From Verrucomicrobiota bacterium (lineage in GTDB: Bacteria; Verrucomicrobiota; Kiritimatiellia; RFP12; UBA1067), in assembly GCA_023269675.1 (NCBI GenBank), contig JAHFSX010000045.1:1-49401 (forward strand): a stretch of DNA of 49,401 bases, read 5' to 3'. The position numbers were made by a program, and so were the translations under genes. The notes under the pieces are model-generated. The model was given only the letters and a program-made list of their open reading frames with translations, searched no databases and had not been told where the DNA came from. Shown one piece after another: positions 35,415 through 43,645 of this stretch. Position 1 is the first letter of the stretch, and each line of letters opens with the position of its first letter.

Positions 35415-35625
35415 TCACGCCTGATTTACGTGTTTCAGCACCTGCCTCGCCGCCCGCTTGCCCATGCCTCGGATCTCGGCGAAAGCCGCCAGCGTCAGGT
35501 CGCGCGGCAGCTACCGGCCCGCGGCGCACTCCCGCTTAGAGAGGGTCAGCGTCAACACCCCGCCGGCTTCGCGAATACCGCCTGCTTCAGCGCCTCCTCC
35601 AACCGTCCTCGCCACTCAGTCCTCT
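35415..35625 (-). pseudogene. Decayed small ORF, unknown
   Basis: In the minus frames, RTEWRGRLEEALKQAVFAKP runs into a stop. A shift into another frame gives GVLTLTLSKREC, then a second in-frame stop, then a helical end (AAFAEIRGMGKRAARQVLKH) closed by TGA at 35415. The pieces look like one small protein broken by a frameshift and a stop. GMGKRAARQVL resembles a helix-hairpin-helix, but I do not recognise the family. It lies directly behind a strong promoter. Confidence 0.3.
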
Positions 35626-35650
35626 GACCGGCACATAAAGGACAGGCCCA

Positions 35651-35679
35651 AATGTACGCAACGTCTGCGGCAATGTCAA
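35651..35679 (-). promoter_or_regulatory. Strong sigma-70-type promoter
   Basis: On the minus strand, TTGACA (35679-35674), a 17-bp spacer and TACATT (35656-35651) are close to consensus. Transcription would run into the decayed ORF and on to the flavin reductase start at 35387. Confidence 0.6.
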
Positions 35680-35860
35680 GTTACGGACACGACCGGGGAA
35701 CCCGCGCCACCTGCCAACCACCCCCGCCCGCAGTTTTGAATTGCCTTGGCGGGCGGACACGCCCCCCGACACAGATACGGCACCCTCCGGTCAAGTGAAC
35801 GAGGGGTAACGTGTGCCAATCAGGATAACGGCCATAAAACGGCCAAGCCTGCCTGAAAAC

Positions 35861-35897
35861 AAAAAAGGCCAATAAAACCGAGGTTTCATTGGCCTTT
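35861..35897 (-). terminator. Intrinsic terminator of the tRNA-Met transcript
   Basis: A 16-bp stem with one mismatch (AAAGGCCAAT... against ...ATTGGCCTTT) and a very short loop is followed on the minus strand by six T residues and TTTTC. It lies directly after the CCA end of the tRNA. Confidence 0.85.
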
Positions 35898-35901
35898 AAG
35901 A

Positions 35902-35977
35902 TGGTGGCGGGTGAGGGTCACGATCCCCCGACCTGCGGATTATGATTCCGACGCTCTACCAACTGAGCTAACCCGCC
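35902..35977 (-). tRNA. tRNA-Met (anticodon CAT), elongator type
   Basis: The 76-nt cloverleaf starts GGCGGGT and ends ACCCGCC-ACCA, with a perfect 7-bp acceptor stem and encoded CCA. The anticodon loop is ATCATAA with CAT in place. D-arm GCTCAGTTGGTAGAGC is regular. The T loop reads ATCGTGA, with A54 and T58 where T54 and A58 are normal, so the usual reverse-Hoogsteen pair would be swapped. The G1-C72 start and overall sequence suggest the elongator rather than the initiator; a lysidine-type tRNA-Ile cannot be excluded from sequence alone. Confidence 0.92.
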
Positions 35978-36163
35978 GTCTCAAAAAAGTTGTGTCACTG
36001 TACAAAATATCGCCGGCGGTGTCAACGGCAACCTGCCATTCATTAGAGCATTATTTCGGTCTGACGCGTCGCGAGATCCCTTCTATTCCCGTCATGCACC
36101 CTGCCGCCCATGCGCAGGATGCGCGTGGCACAGTGGGCTGTGACACGCGTGCGCGTGCGCGGA

Positions 36164-36796
36164 TCACTGCGGGCAGCAGACCGTCCGCAGGGCGGGGTCG
36201 TGGCTGTAGGCCGGGCGGAAGGCCTGCCACGTATGCGTGCTTCCCAACGGGATCTGCGTCCGGATGTCGCCGTACTCGCGCTCCGAGAGCAACGGGTCGA
36301 CGCGGGTGGTGCGGAAGGCGTGCGGCACGCCCGAGGCCGCAATCAGCGCCAGGCTGGCCTGCACCGCGGCCACGTCGCAGACGGACTGGCCGGTCAGCGC
36401 CGCGTAGCGCTCCCACGGCGCCTTGACGTCCATCGCGACGTAGTCCAGCAGACGGTCCGCCAGCAACTGGCGCAGCACCTGCGGATGCGAGCCGTTGGTG
36501 TCGAGCTTGACGTCCAGCCCGAGCGCCTTGAGGGACCGCAGGAAGCGCGGCAGCGCCGGTTGCAGCGTGGGCTCCCCTCCGGAGACGACCACGCCGCCAA
36601 GACGCTTGCGGCGCTCCGCCAGCACGGACAGCACGTGCGCCTCGCTGACGGCCTGCGCGGGATCGGCAGCGAGCGGCAGCAGGTGCCCGTTGTGGCACCA
36701 CGGGCAGCGGAAGTTGCAGCCCTGCGTGAAGACCACGGCGGCCACGCGCCCGGGATAGTCGCACAGGCTGAGCGGCACAAAACCCGCGAGTTTCAT
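36164..36796 (-). CDS. nrdG: Anaerobic ribonucleotide reductase activating protein (radical SAM)
   Basis: The product is 210 residues. The iron-sulfur motif CNFRCPWC (C27, C31, C34) binds the 4Fe-4S cluster that cleaves SAM. VVSGGEPTLQ is the conserved SAM-contact region. The enzyme generates the glycyl radical in NrdD. The ATG overlaps the nrdD stop by 4 bases (ATGA), a typical translational coupling. The length and motif order also resemble pyruvate formate-lyase activases, but adjacency to nrdD settles the call. Confidence 0.95.
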   Translation of the reverse strand: MKLAGFVPLSLCDYPGRVAAVVFTQGCNFRCPWCHNGHLLPLAADPAQAVSEAHVLSVLAERRKRLGGVVVSGGEPTLQPALPRFLRSLKALGLDVKLDTNGSHPQVLRQLLADRLLDYVAMDVKAPWERYAALTGQSVCDVAAVQASLALIAASGVPHAFRTTRVDPLLSEREYGDIRTQIPLGSTHTWQAFRPAYSHDPALRTVCCPQ

Positions 36797-38907
36797 CGCA
36801 CGGCCGCTTCCGCCACGTGGTAGGTTTTGCGCTGGCTGAACTCGTGCTGCTTGCCCTCGTTCCACTGCTGGATGGGCCGGATGTACCCCACCACGCGCGA
36901 GTAGACCTCGGTCTTCTTGCCGCAGCGCGGGCAGGCGTAGACCTCGCCCGCCAGGTAGCCGTGGTCCTCGCAGATGCTGAAGGTCGGCGTCAGCGTGAAA
37001 TACGGCAGGCGGTAGTTCTGGCAGACCATGCGCACGAAGGCCTTGACGGCCTGCGGGTCGCTGACGGCCTCGCCGACGAAGGTGTGAACGACCGTACCGC
37101 CGGTGTACTTGGTCTGGATGTCGTCCTGCAGGTCCAGCACGTGCACGATGTCGTCGCTGTAGTTCACGGGGAGCTGCGTCGAGTTGGAGTAGAACGGCTC
37201 GCCGCCGCCTCCGGCCGTGACGATCTCGGGATAGAGCTTCTTGTCGAGCCGCGCCAGACGGTAGGTCGTACCCTCGGCCGGCGTGGCCTCGAGGTTGTAG
37301 AAGTTGCCGGTCTGCTCCTGGTAGTCGGCCAGGCGCGCGCGCATGAAATCCATGACCCGCAGCGCGAACTGCCGCCCCTCCTCCGTGCCGATGTCCTTGC
37401 CGAAGAGGTTGAGGCAGGCCTCGTTGAGCCCCACCAGGCCGATGGTCGAGAAGTGGTTCTGCCAGTAGGTGCCGAAGCGCTGGTAGACCTGGCGCAGGTA
37501 GAAGCGCGTGTAGGGATAGAGGTCCTGCGCCGTGAACTGCTCCAGCACCTTGCGCTTGATCTCCAGGCTGTTGCGGGCGATGGTCATCAGGCCGTCCAGG
37601 CGCGCGAGGAAATCAGCCTCGTCGGCGGCGAGGTAGCCGAGGCGCGGCGTGTTGATGGTGACCACGCCGATCGAGCCGGTCTGCGGGTTGGCGCCGAAGA
37701 GTCCGCCGCCGCGCTTGGTCAGCTCGCGCTTGTCGAGGCGCAGGCGGCAGCACATGGAGCGCGCGTCGTCCGGGCTCATGTCGGAGTTGACGAAGTTCGC
37801 GAAGTACGGGATGCCGTACTTGGCGGTCACCTCCCAGAGCTTCTCCAGTCCGGGGCGTTCCCAGTCGAACTCCTTGGAGACGTTGTAGGTCGGGATCGGG
37901 AAGGTGAAAACGCGGCCCTTGGCGTCGCCCTCGGTCATCACGTCCAGGAAGGCGTTGTTGATCAGGTTCATCTCCTCCTGGAAGTCGGCGTAGGTCTCGG
38001 GCATGGCCTGGCCGCCGACGATCACGTTCTCGTTCGCCAGCGAGGCGGGCGGGAGCAGGTCCATGGTGATGTTGGTGAAGGGCGTCTGGAAGCCCACGCG
38101 CGTGGGCACGTTGACGTTGAAGATGAACTCCTGCAGGGCCTGCTTGACCTCCTTGGGGCCGAGTTTGTCGTAGCGCACGAAGGGGGCGAGCAGCGTGTCG
38201 AAGCTGGAGAAGGCCTGCGCGCCGGCGGCCTCGCCCTGCAGCGTGTAGAAGAAGTTGACGATCTGCCCCAGCGCGGTGCGGAAATGCTTGGCCGGCAGGC
38301 TCTCGGCCTTGCCCGCCACGCCCTTGAAGCCGCTGCGCAGCAGGTCCTGCAGGTCCCAGCCCACGCAGTAGACGCTGAGCAGCCCCAGGTCGTGCAGGTG
38401 CAGCGCGCCGTTGTCGTGCGCCTCGCGCACCTCGGTCGGGTAGATCTTGTTGAGCCAGTAGACCTTGCTGACCTCGCTGGAGATGTAGTTGTTGAGCCCC
38501 TGCAGCGAGTAGGCCATGTTGGAGTTCTCGCGCACGCGCCAGTCGGACTTGCCGAGGTAGCTGTCGATCAGGTCCACGTCGGCCTTGCGCACCATCTCGC
38601 GGATGCGCGCGTGCTGCTCGCGGTAGATGATGTAGGCCTTGGCTGTGCGGCGGTAGGGCGAGGCCAGCAGCACCTCCTCGACGATGTCCTGCACGCTCTC
38701 GACCGTCATGTCGAGGGTGTCCCGCAGCGAGTGGATCAGCGTCATCACCTTCAGCGTGAGCTTCTTGGCCTCGTCGGCCCCGAACTCGCCCGTGGCCTCG
38801 CCCGCCTTTTGGATGGCGATGATGATCTTACGGGTGTCGAAAATCTCGGCCCGCCCGTCGCGCTTACGAATGCGCAAAACCAGATCCGGCTGAACGAATG
38901 TACTCAT
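36793..38907 (-). CDS. nrdD: Class III (anaerobic) ribonucleoside-triphosphate reductase
   Basis: The product is 704 residues. It reduces ribonucleoside triphosphates without oxygen. Residues 1-95 form an ATP-cone (VLRIRKRDGRAEIFDTRKI). The catalytic barrel follows. At the C-terminus the zinc-type ligands are C646 and H649 (CEDHGY), then C659 and C662 (CPRCGKK), and the glycyl radical site is G674 in RVVGYIRPIQQW. The ATG at 38907 is chosen because GAGGTT precedes it and the ATP-cone starts within about 10 residues; a 17-residue extension is possible. Two NrdR-like boxes overlap the promoter, so repression by NrdR is expected. It is co-transcribed with nrdG. Confidence 0.95.
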   Translation of the reverse strand: MSTFVQPDLVLRIRKRDGRAEIFDTRKIIIAIQKAGEATGEFGADEAKKLTLKVMTLIHSLRDTLDMTVESVQDIVEEVLLASPYRRTAKAYIIYREQHARIREMVRKADVDLIDSYLGKSDWRVRENSNMAYSLQGLNNYISSEVSKVYWLNKIYPTEVREAHDNGALHLHDLGLLSVYCVGWDLQDLLRSGFKGVAGKAESLPAKHFRTALGQIVNFFYTLQGEAAGAQAFSSFDTLLAPFVRYDKLGPKEVKQALQEFIFNVNVPTRVGFQTPFTNITMDLLPPASLANENVIVGGQAMPETYADFQEEMNLINNAFLDVMTEGDAKGRVFTFPIPTYNVSKEFDWERPGLEKLWEVTAKYGIPYFANFVNSDMSPDDARSMCCRLRLDKRELTKRGGGLFGANPQTGSIGVVTINTPRLGYLAADEADFLARLDGLMTIARNSLEIKRKVLEQFTAQDLYPYTRFYLRQVYQRFGTYWQNHFSTIGLVGLNEACLNLFGKDIGTEEGRQFALRVMDFMRARLADYQEQTGNFYNLEATPAEGTTYRLARLDKKLYPEIVTAGGGGEPFYSNSTQLPVNYSDDIVHVLDLQDDIQTKYTGGTVVHTFVGEAVSDPQAVKAFVRMVCQNYRLPYFTLTPTFSICEDHGYLAGEVYACPRCGKKTEVYSRVVGYIRPIQQWNEGKQHEFSQRKTYHVAEAAVR

Positions 38908-38991
38908 GTGATAACCTCGCCTGTGGTAGCTGAAAACCCTTTTTTTAAAGTCCGTCAAACCCGCAGATGAACTACGTCATTCAACGGTTTT

Positions 38992-39038
38992 TTACTATAT
39001 ATAGTTCGTAAAATGAGATCAACCACAAAATGTAGTGT
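38992..39038 (-). promoter_or_regulatory. nrdDG promoter with paired NrdR boxes
   Basis: Box 1 (38992-39007) contains the perfect 12-bp palindrome ACTATATATAGT. Box 2 (39023-39038) reads on the minus strand ACACTACATTTTGTGG and matches 13 of 16 positions of the NrdR consensus. The centres are 31 bp apart, three helical turns, as in known NrdR operators. A promoter TTGATC - 17 bp - TATAGT overlaps box 1, so repression by steric block is plausible. Confidence 0.8.
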
Positions 39039-39117
39039 TTTATCAAAAATGAGTATTTTGGCATAAATAACGGATTTTTATCCTTTTTTTGCCTTTAACC
39101 GCGTTCCTTCCGGAACG

Positions 39118-39846
39118 TCAGCCACGACCGACGGTCAGGCCCCAAACCGTCCGGGCCCCGGCCTTTTTCAGCGCCCGGGCGCACTCGTTGAGGGTGGCGC
39201 CGGTGGTCATCACATCGTCGACCAGGAGCACGCAGCGCCCCGTAACCCATTCTGGCCGCGCCACATCGAACGCGCCCAGGATGTTCATGCGCCGGTGCGC
39301 CGCGTCGAGCCGGGTCTGCGAATCGGTTTTGCGGACCCGGACCAGCGACCGACCATCGAACCGGCGGTCGATGCGCCGGGCCAGGGCTTGCGCCAAGACC
39401 GCGGCCTGGTTGTACGAGCGCTCGCGCAAACGCACCGGATGCAGCGGCACGGGCACCACGACATCGACCGCGGCGGGGCTGAAGTGCGCCAACAGGCACC
39501 CGTGCAGCAGGTCGGTCAGGTCGTGCTTGAGCCAGAGCGCGTGCGCGTATTTGAACTGGTGGACCTGATCGCGCAACGCGCCGTGAAAACGGCCGGCCGC
39601 CCGCGTCTTGTCGAAGGCGGGCCGGGCGTGTTGGCAAACGCTGCAGACGAAGGCATGGGCGGGCCGCCCCTCCACCGGCGCCCCGCACACCGTGCAGAGG
39701 CTTTCCGTGTGCAGCTCCATGCGGCTGAAACAGGCCCAGCAGAGGTGCCGACCCGGACGGTCGGACACCTGATCGCACCCCGGACAGACGCGCGGGTAGA
39801 GCCAGTCGGCGAGGTGAGACACAAACTCTGTCAGACGAAAAACCAT
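39118..39846 (-). CDS. comF: ComF family phosphoribosyltransferase
   Basis: The product is 242 residues. The N-terminal region has a zinc-type Cys set (CPGC, CWAC, CTVCGAP, CSVC). The C-terminal PRTase motif VLLVDDVMTTGATL (about residues 203-216) binds PRPP. ERSYNQAAVLAQALA is conserved in ComF. ComF proteins take part in DNA uptake in competent bacteria, though the precise role is open. The ATG at 39846 has GGGAGGTG 5 nt upstream. No other competence genes are here, although a pseudopilin and a secretin lie at the right end. Confidence 0.9.
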   Translation of the reverse strand: MVFRLTEFVSHLADWLYPRVCPGCDQVSDRPGRHLCWACFSRMELHTESLCTVCGAPVEGRPAHAFVCSVCQHARPAFDKTRAAGRFHGALRDQVHQFKYAHALWLKHDLTDLLHGCLLAHFSPAAVDVVVPVPLHPVRLRERSYNQAAVLAQALARRIDRRFDGRSLVRVRKTDSQTRLDAAHRRMNILGAFDVARPEWVTGRCVLLVDDVMTTGATLNECARALKKAGARTVWGLTVGRG

Positions 39847-39866
39847 CCGGCACCTCCCGCATCTGC

Positions 39867-39942
39867 TTGAACGCTCAACATTGAACATTCAACATCCAAC
39901 GTTCAAGAGCTAAAGGAGTTTCGTTCAAAGTTGAGCGTTCAA
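39867..39942. repeat. Inverted repeat rich in GTTCAAC-type words
   Basis: TTGAACGCTCAACATTGAAC (39867-39886) pairs with 39923-39942 at 19 of 20 positions, with a 36-bp loop. Additional GTTCAAC/GTTGAAC words continue to 39960. It lies between comF and the nucleotidyltransferase gene. Confidence 0.55.
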
Positions 39943-39971
39943 CGTTGACTGTTGAACGTTCGTGCCCACCC

Positions 39972-40877
39972 TCACCACAGCTTCAAGGGATACTCGCCCG
40001 CATCGACGAGGGCCCGGATGGCCGCGACCACCTGCGGCTTGTCCTCGCGGTAGGTCACGCCGAACCACGCGCTCTCGGTGGGCAGCACCTCGACCTCCGC
40101 AGCGCCCTCCCCTACCATCTCGTCCACGACGAAGGGGATGTACCACTCGGCTTTGGGGTTATCCGCATGGGCCTGGAGCCAGGCCGGGAAACGCGCCTCC
40201 AGCGCGCCGAAGAGCGCCGGCGTGAAGCCCCACAGGTTCATCGAGACGCGCTCGGCGCCGGTCAGCGCCACGGGCGCGTCCGGCTGCTCGCGGTTCTCCG
40301 CGCCGCCCGGCACGCGCACCAGCCGGGTCATCTCGGTCACCGTGACCAGCAAGCCGTCCGCGCCGACCTGGCACACGCCGCGCGCCACGCTGCCGTTCTC
40401 GGACAGGGTCTGGTCCAGCCGGTAGCCGACCATCGCGAAACGCGGCTTGGCGTCAGACCGCACATGCGTCAGAAACGCGCCGAGCCGCCGGAAGGCGTCG
40501 CGCCCGTAGAAGTCGTCGGCGTTGATCGCCGCGAACGGGGTGTCGACCGCGCCGCGCGCCGCGCGGATCGCGTGCGCCGTGCCCCAAGGCTTGGCGCGCG
40601 CCTCGGGCACCGTGAAGCCGGGGGGCAGGTCCTCCGCCGCCTGAAACGCATAGTCCACGGCGATGACTCCCGCGTACTTGGCGCCGATGGTCGAGCGGAA
40701 GACCTCTTCGAAATCGCGCCGGATCACGAACACCACGCGTCCGAAGCCCGCGCGCAGCGCGTCGAACACCGAGTAGTCCATGATGGTCTCGCCCGAAGGC
40801 CCGACCGGGTCGACCTGCTTCAGCCCGCCGTAGCGGCTGCCCATGCCCGCCGCCAAAATCACCAGTGTCGGTTTCAT
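39972..40877 (-). CDS. Nucleotidyltransferase family protein (sugar-phosphate nucleotidylyltransferase-like)
   Basis: The product is 301 residues with the GT-A nucleotidyltransferase fold. LVILAAGMGSRYGGLKQ (residues 5-21) is the nucleotide-binding signature, and INADDFYG supplies metal-binding Asp residues. Such proteins activate sugar phosphates for polysaccharide or lipid synthesis; the sugar cannot be told. The ATG at 40877 has GGAG upstream. It lies between comF and coaX, and a repeat-bearing gap (40878-41029) separates it from coaX. Confidence 0.88.
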   Translation of the reverse strand: MKPTLVILAAGMGSRYGGLKQVDPVGPSGETIMDYSVFDALRAGFGRVVFVIRRDFEEVFRSTIGAKYAGVIAVDYAFQAAEDLPPGFTVPEARAKPWGTAHAIRAARGAVDTPFAAINADDFYGRDAFRRLGAFLTHVRSDAKPRFAMVGYRLDQTLSENGSVARGVCQVGADGLLVTVTEMTRLVRVPGGAENREQPDAPVALTGAERVSMNLWGFTPALFGALEARFPAWLQAHADNPKAEWYIPFVVDEMVGEGAAEVEVLPTESAWFGVTYREDKPQVVAAIRALVDAGEYPLKLW

Positions 40878-40997
40878 TCTCAGCTCCAATATCAAGTTAC
40901 ACTTCAGCAGCTCATACGCCTAATCGTGATCTTAATCGTAATCGTAATCGCGTCCTCCATCGGCCATGGAGGCTAGAGCGGGAGTGAGGGTAGCAGT

Positions 40998-41023
40998 ATG
41001 ATTAAGATTAGGATTAAGATTAG
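40998..41023 (-). repeat. Short ATTAAGATTAGG-type tandem repeat
   Basis: A run of ATTAAG/ATTAGG units is the reverse complement of the repeat at 7504. A related TAATCGTAATCGTAATC run is at 40934-40951. Confidence 0.5.
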
Positions 41024-41029
41024 GATCCG

Positions 41030-41779
41030 TTACGCATTCGTCTCGAAAATGCAGCCGAGACCGAACAGCGTCAGGTCGGGATCGATCACGAACGGCATGC
41101 CGCTGTCTTTGAGCGCCCAGCCCGCATACCCGCCCGTGGCCACCAGCTTGGAATCGCAGCCCATCGACCCGCGCAGGTAGTCGACGATCTCGCGCACGAT
41201 GCCGCGGTAGCCGATCTGCGCGCCGATGCGCATCGCCTGCAGCGTGCTGCGTCCGATCTTGGGACACGGGCCCTCGAGCTCCACGCGCGGCAAGAGCGCC
41301 GTGCGCTCGTACAGGTAATCGGTCATCAGCGGCAGACCGGGGGTGATCACGCCGCCCACGTAGCGGCGGTCGGCGGTCACGATGTCGAAGGTCAGCGCCG
41401 TGCCGAAATCCGCCACGATCAAGGGCGCGCCGTAGCGCCGCACGCCGCCGCAGGCGTCCGCCAGCCGGTCCGCGCCGATCGTCTCCGGCGCGGGATAGTC
41501 CACCGCGACCTCCATGGGCAGGCCGGCCTTCACCACCAGCAGCTCGCAGCCCAGCTCGCGCCGGACCAGGCGCCGCCACGCCGCGTTCACACGCGGCACG
41601 ACCGAACCCAGCACCGCGCCGTTGACCATGCCCCGCGCGGCTTTGCGCACCGCTTCGGCGCAGGCCTCGGGATGCTTCGCGATGCCGCCTTTGAGGTGCG
41701 AGACGCGCGAGATCTTCCCGTTGTCGTACAGGCCGACGCCCGTCGACGTGTTGCCGACATCAATGACAACCGTACGCAT
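41030..41779 (-). CDS. coaX: Type III pantothenate kinase
   Basis: The product is 249 residues, the usual length for CoaX, which phosphorylates pantothenate in coenzyme A synthesis. The N-terminal DVGNTSTGVGLYD (D7 onward) is the ASKHA phosphate-1 motif. ETIGADR, ADFGTALTFDIV and VGGVITPGL are family hallmarks, and ATGGYAGWAL is the phosphate-2 loop. The gene overlaps the end of nadC by 20 bp (41760-41779), which indicates one transcript. An ATG 6 nt upstream (41785) is a possible alternative. Confidence 0.95.
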   Translation of the reverse strand: MRTVVIDVGNTSTGVGLYDNGKISRVSHLKGGIAKHPEACAEAVRKAARGMVNGAVLGSVVPRVNAAWRRLVRRELGCELLVVKAGLPMEVAVDYPAPETIGADRLADACGGVRRYGAPLIVADFGTALTFDIVTADRRYVGGVITPGLPLMTDYLYERTALLPRVELEGPCPKIGRSTLQAMRIGAQIGYRGIVREIVDYLRGSMGCDSKLVATGGYAGWALKDSGMPFVIDPDLTLFGLGCIFETNA

Positions 41780-42650
41780 GCGCATCCACCACGCTCCATT
41801 CCAATGACAAATCCATCGCGCGGGCCGAGTGCGTGAGGCAGCCGAGCGAGATCGCGTCCACGCCCGTCGCCGCCACTTCGCGGGCGCGGTCGAGCGTGAT
41901 CCCGCCGGACGCCTCCGTCTTCGAGACCCCCTTGCACAGCGACACACATTCGCTCATCAGCTCGCACGTCATGTTGTCGAGCATGATCCACTCCGGTTTC
42001 GCCCGCAGCGCGCTCACGCACTCCGCGAGGCTCTCGACCTCGACCTCGACCATCAGCCGGGGGAAGGCGGCCCGCGCGGCCGCCACAGCCAGGTCCAGCC
42101 GGTCAGGGTCGCCGCCCTGCCAGAGCTTGCGGTGGTTGTCCTTGATCAGCACGCGGTCGTAAAGGCCGAAGCGGTGGTTCGTGCCGCCCCCGCACACGAC
42201 GGCGTGCTTCTCGAAGATCCGCAGGCCCGGCGTGGTTTTGCGCGTGTCAAGAATCAGGGTGCCGTGCGCACGGACCGCTTCGACGAAGCGGCTGGTCAGC
42301 GTGGCGATGCCGCACATGCGCTGCATGAAATTGAGGGCCGTGCGCTCGGCCACGAGAATGGAGGCGGCCTTGCCGCGGATCGTCAGGATCGTGCCGCCCT
42401 TGGCGACATCGCACCCGTCCGGCACCAGGATCTCGACCTGGAGCGAGGGATCGACGGTTTCCAGCACTTTCCGGCCCACGGTCGCGCCGGCCACACGGCA
42501 CGCCTCGCGCGCCAGAATCTCGCCGGTCGCCATGACCGACGGGTCCACCAGCGCCAACGTGGTCGCGTCGCCCGGCCCCACGTCCTCCGCCAGCGCCGCC
42601 TCGACCGCGGCCACGGCCCGCGGGTCGAGCATCAAATCGCGCATGTTCAT
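41760..42650 (-). CDS. nadC: Nicotinate-nucleotide diphosphorylase (carboxylating)
   Basis: The product is 296 residues, full length for NadC, which makes nicotinate mononucleotide from quinolinate and PRPP. Hallmarks are DTRKTTPGLR, the GGGTNHRFGLYDRVLIKDNH region (parts: GGGTNHR, LIKDNH), EVEVESLAE and ITLDRAREVAATGVDAIS. It starts at ATG 42650 with AAGAG upstream and overlaps coaX. NadA and NadB are not in the window. Confidence 0.95.
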   Translation of the reverse strand: MNMRDLMLDPRAVAAVEAALAEDVGPGDATTLALVDPSVMATGEILAREACRVAGATVGRKVLETVDPSLQVEILVPDGCDVAKGGTILTIRGKAASILVAERTALNFMQRMCGIATLTSRFVEAVRAHGTLILDTRKTTPGLRIFEKHAVVCGGGTNHRFGLYDRVLIKDNHRKLWQGGDPDRLDLAVAAARAAFPRLMVEVEVESLAECVSALRAKPEWIMLDNMTCELMSECVSLCKGVSKTEASGGITLDRAREVAATGVDAISLGCLTHSARAMDLSLEWSVVDAHAYGCH

Positions 42651-42860
42651 TCTCTTAGCACCTTTCCACTCGCCCTACAGCGTTTGAAGAGTATTTTTTA
42701 CCAACCGCGATGCAAACCGCAGATTGACGAATGATGAATTACGAATCAAGCAGGAATATGCCTCGCCCAAGGATGGAATTGACTTCGAAAGTTTGCGGTT
42801 CTCGATTCGTCACTTTACGGTTCAATCGGCTTGCGAGTATCCGCCCGCATCAGCCACCTA

Positions 42861-43616
42861 TCACGCATCCTCGTCCGCATAGCCGAGGCTCCGCAGGCGC
42901 ATCCCGTACAGATAGCCCGCCAAGCCCCCGGCCAGATGGGCGGCATACGCCACCTGCGATTGGACAAAGACCGCCTCGGCCACGGTCAGCGCACCCAGCA
43001 CCCACGCCAACGAGCGGGCCTTGAGTTTGACCGGGATAAAGACCAGCAGCACATACACCACGCGTTGCGGAAAGAGCGCGGCATACGCGCCGATCAGGGC
43101 GAAGACGCCGCCCGAGGCGCCCATGCACAAGGCGCTGTCGAGCGCCCGGCTTTCGGGGCCGCCCGAGCCCAGCCACAGCCTGGCCGCCTGCGGCATCCAG
43201 CGCGTCAGCGCCTCCAGCGGAGGCAGGTGCGGCAGCACCGCCGTCATCGCCAGCCAGCCGATCCCGCCGACCACGCCGCCCGTCAGGAAAACCCGCCAGA
43301 AGCGCCGTCCGCCGATCTCGCCCTCGAGCCCTGACCCGAACAGCAGCACCGTCAGCATGTTGAGACCCAAATGCGCCCACGACGCGTGCAGGAACATGTA
43401 GGTGACCGGCTGCCAGAGGAACCCGCGACTCAACAGGGGCCAGTTCAGACCGAAACTCGCCGTGAGCGCCTGGCCGTAGGTGTACCCGTAGACGAACTCG
43501 GCCCGGGCCGCCGTCTGCTGGATCACAAAAACGGCAAGGCACGCGGCCGCAAGCTTGGTTGCGGCAGGTGCCAAAAAGAAAAATCCCCGCAGACGCCAGA
43601 GCCATCTGCGTATCAT
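42861..43616 (-). CDS. Rhomboid family intramembrane serine protease
   Basis: The product is 251 residues with about six membrane segments. The catalytic Ser is S168 in MGASGGVFALIGAY and the His is H227 in AAHLAGGLAGYLYG. HASWAHLGLNM, near residue 80, is the conserved L1/TM2 histidine motif. Rhomboids cut membrane proteins inside the bilayer; in bacteria some act on surface proteins or envelope regulation. The ATG at 43616 is chosen over a TTG at 43625. Confidence 0.92.
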   Translation of the reverse strand: MIRRWLWRLRGFFFLAPAATKLAAACLAVFVIQQTAARAEFVYGYTYGQALTASFGLNWPLLSRGFLWQPVTYMFLHASWAHLGLNMLTVLLFGSGLEGEIGGRRFWRVFLTGGVVGGIGWLAMTAVLPHLPPLEALTRWMPQAARLWLGSGGPESRALDSALCMGASGGVFALIGAYAALFPQRVVYVLLVFIPVKLKARSLAWVLGALTVAEAVFVQSQVAYAAHLAGGLAGYLYGMRLRSLGYADEDA

Positions 43617-43645
43617 TGCTATCAAACCGACCCCCGTTCCCGGCG

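Noticed and set aside
36121..36150. Possible terminator GCGTG-CACAG...CTGTG-CACGC after nrdG
   Set aside because: The stem is imperfect and no T-tract follows on either strand.
36817..38970. Plus-strand frame of 717 codons opposite nrdD
   Set aside because: It is antisense to an unambiguous nrdD gene; the frame is open only because of codon bias.
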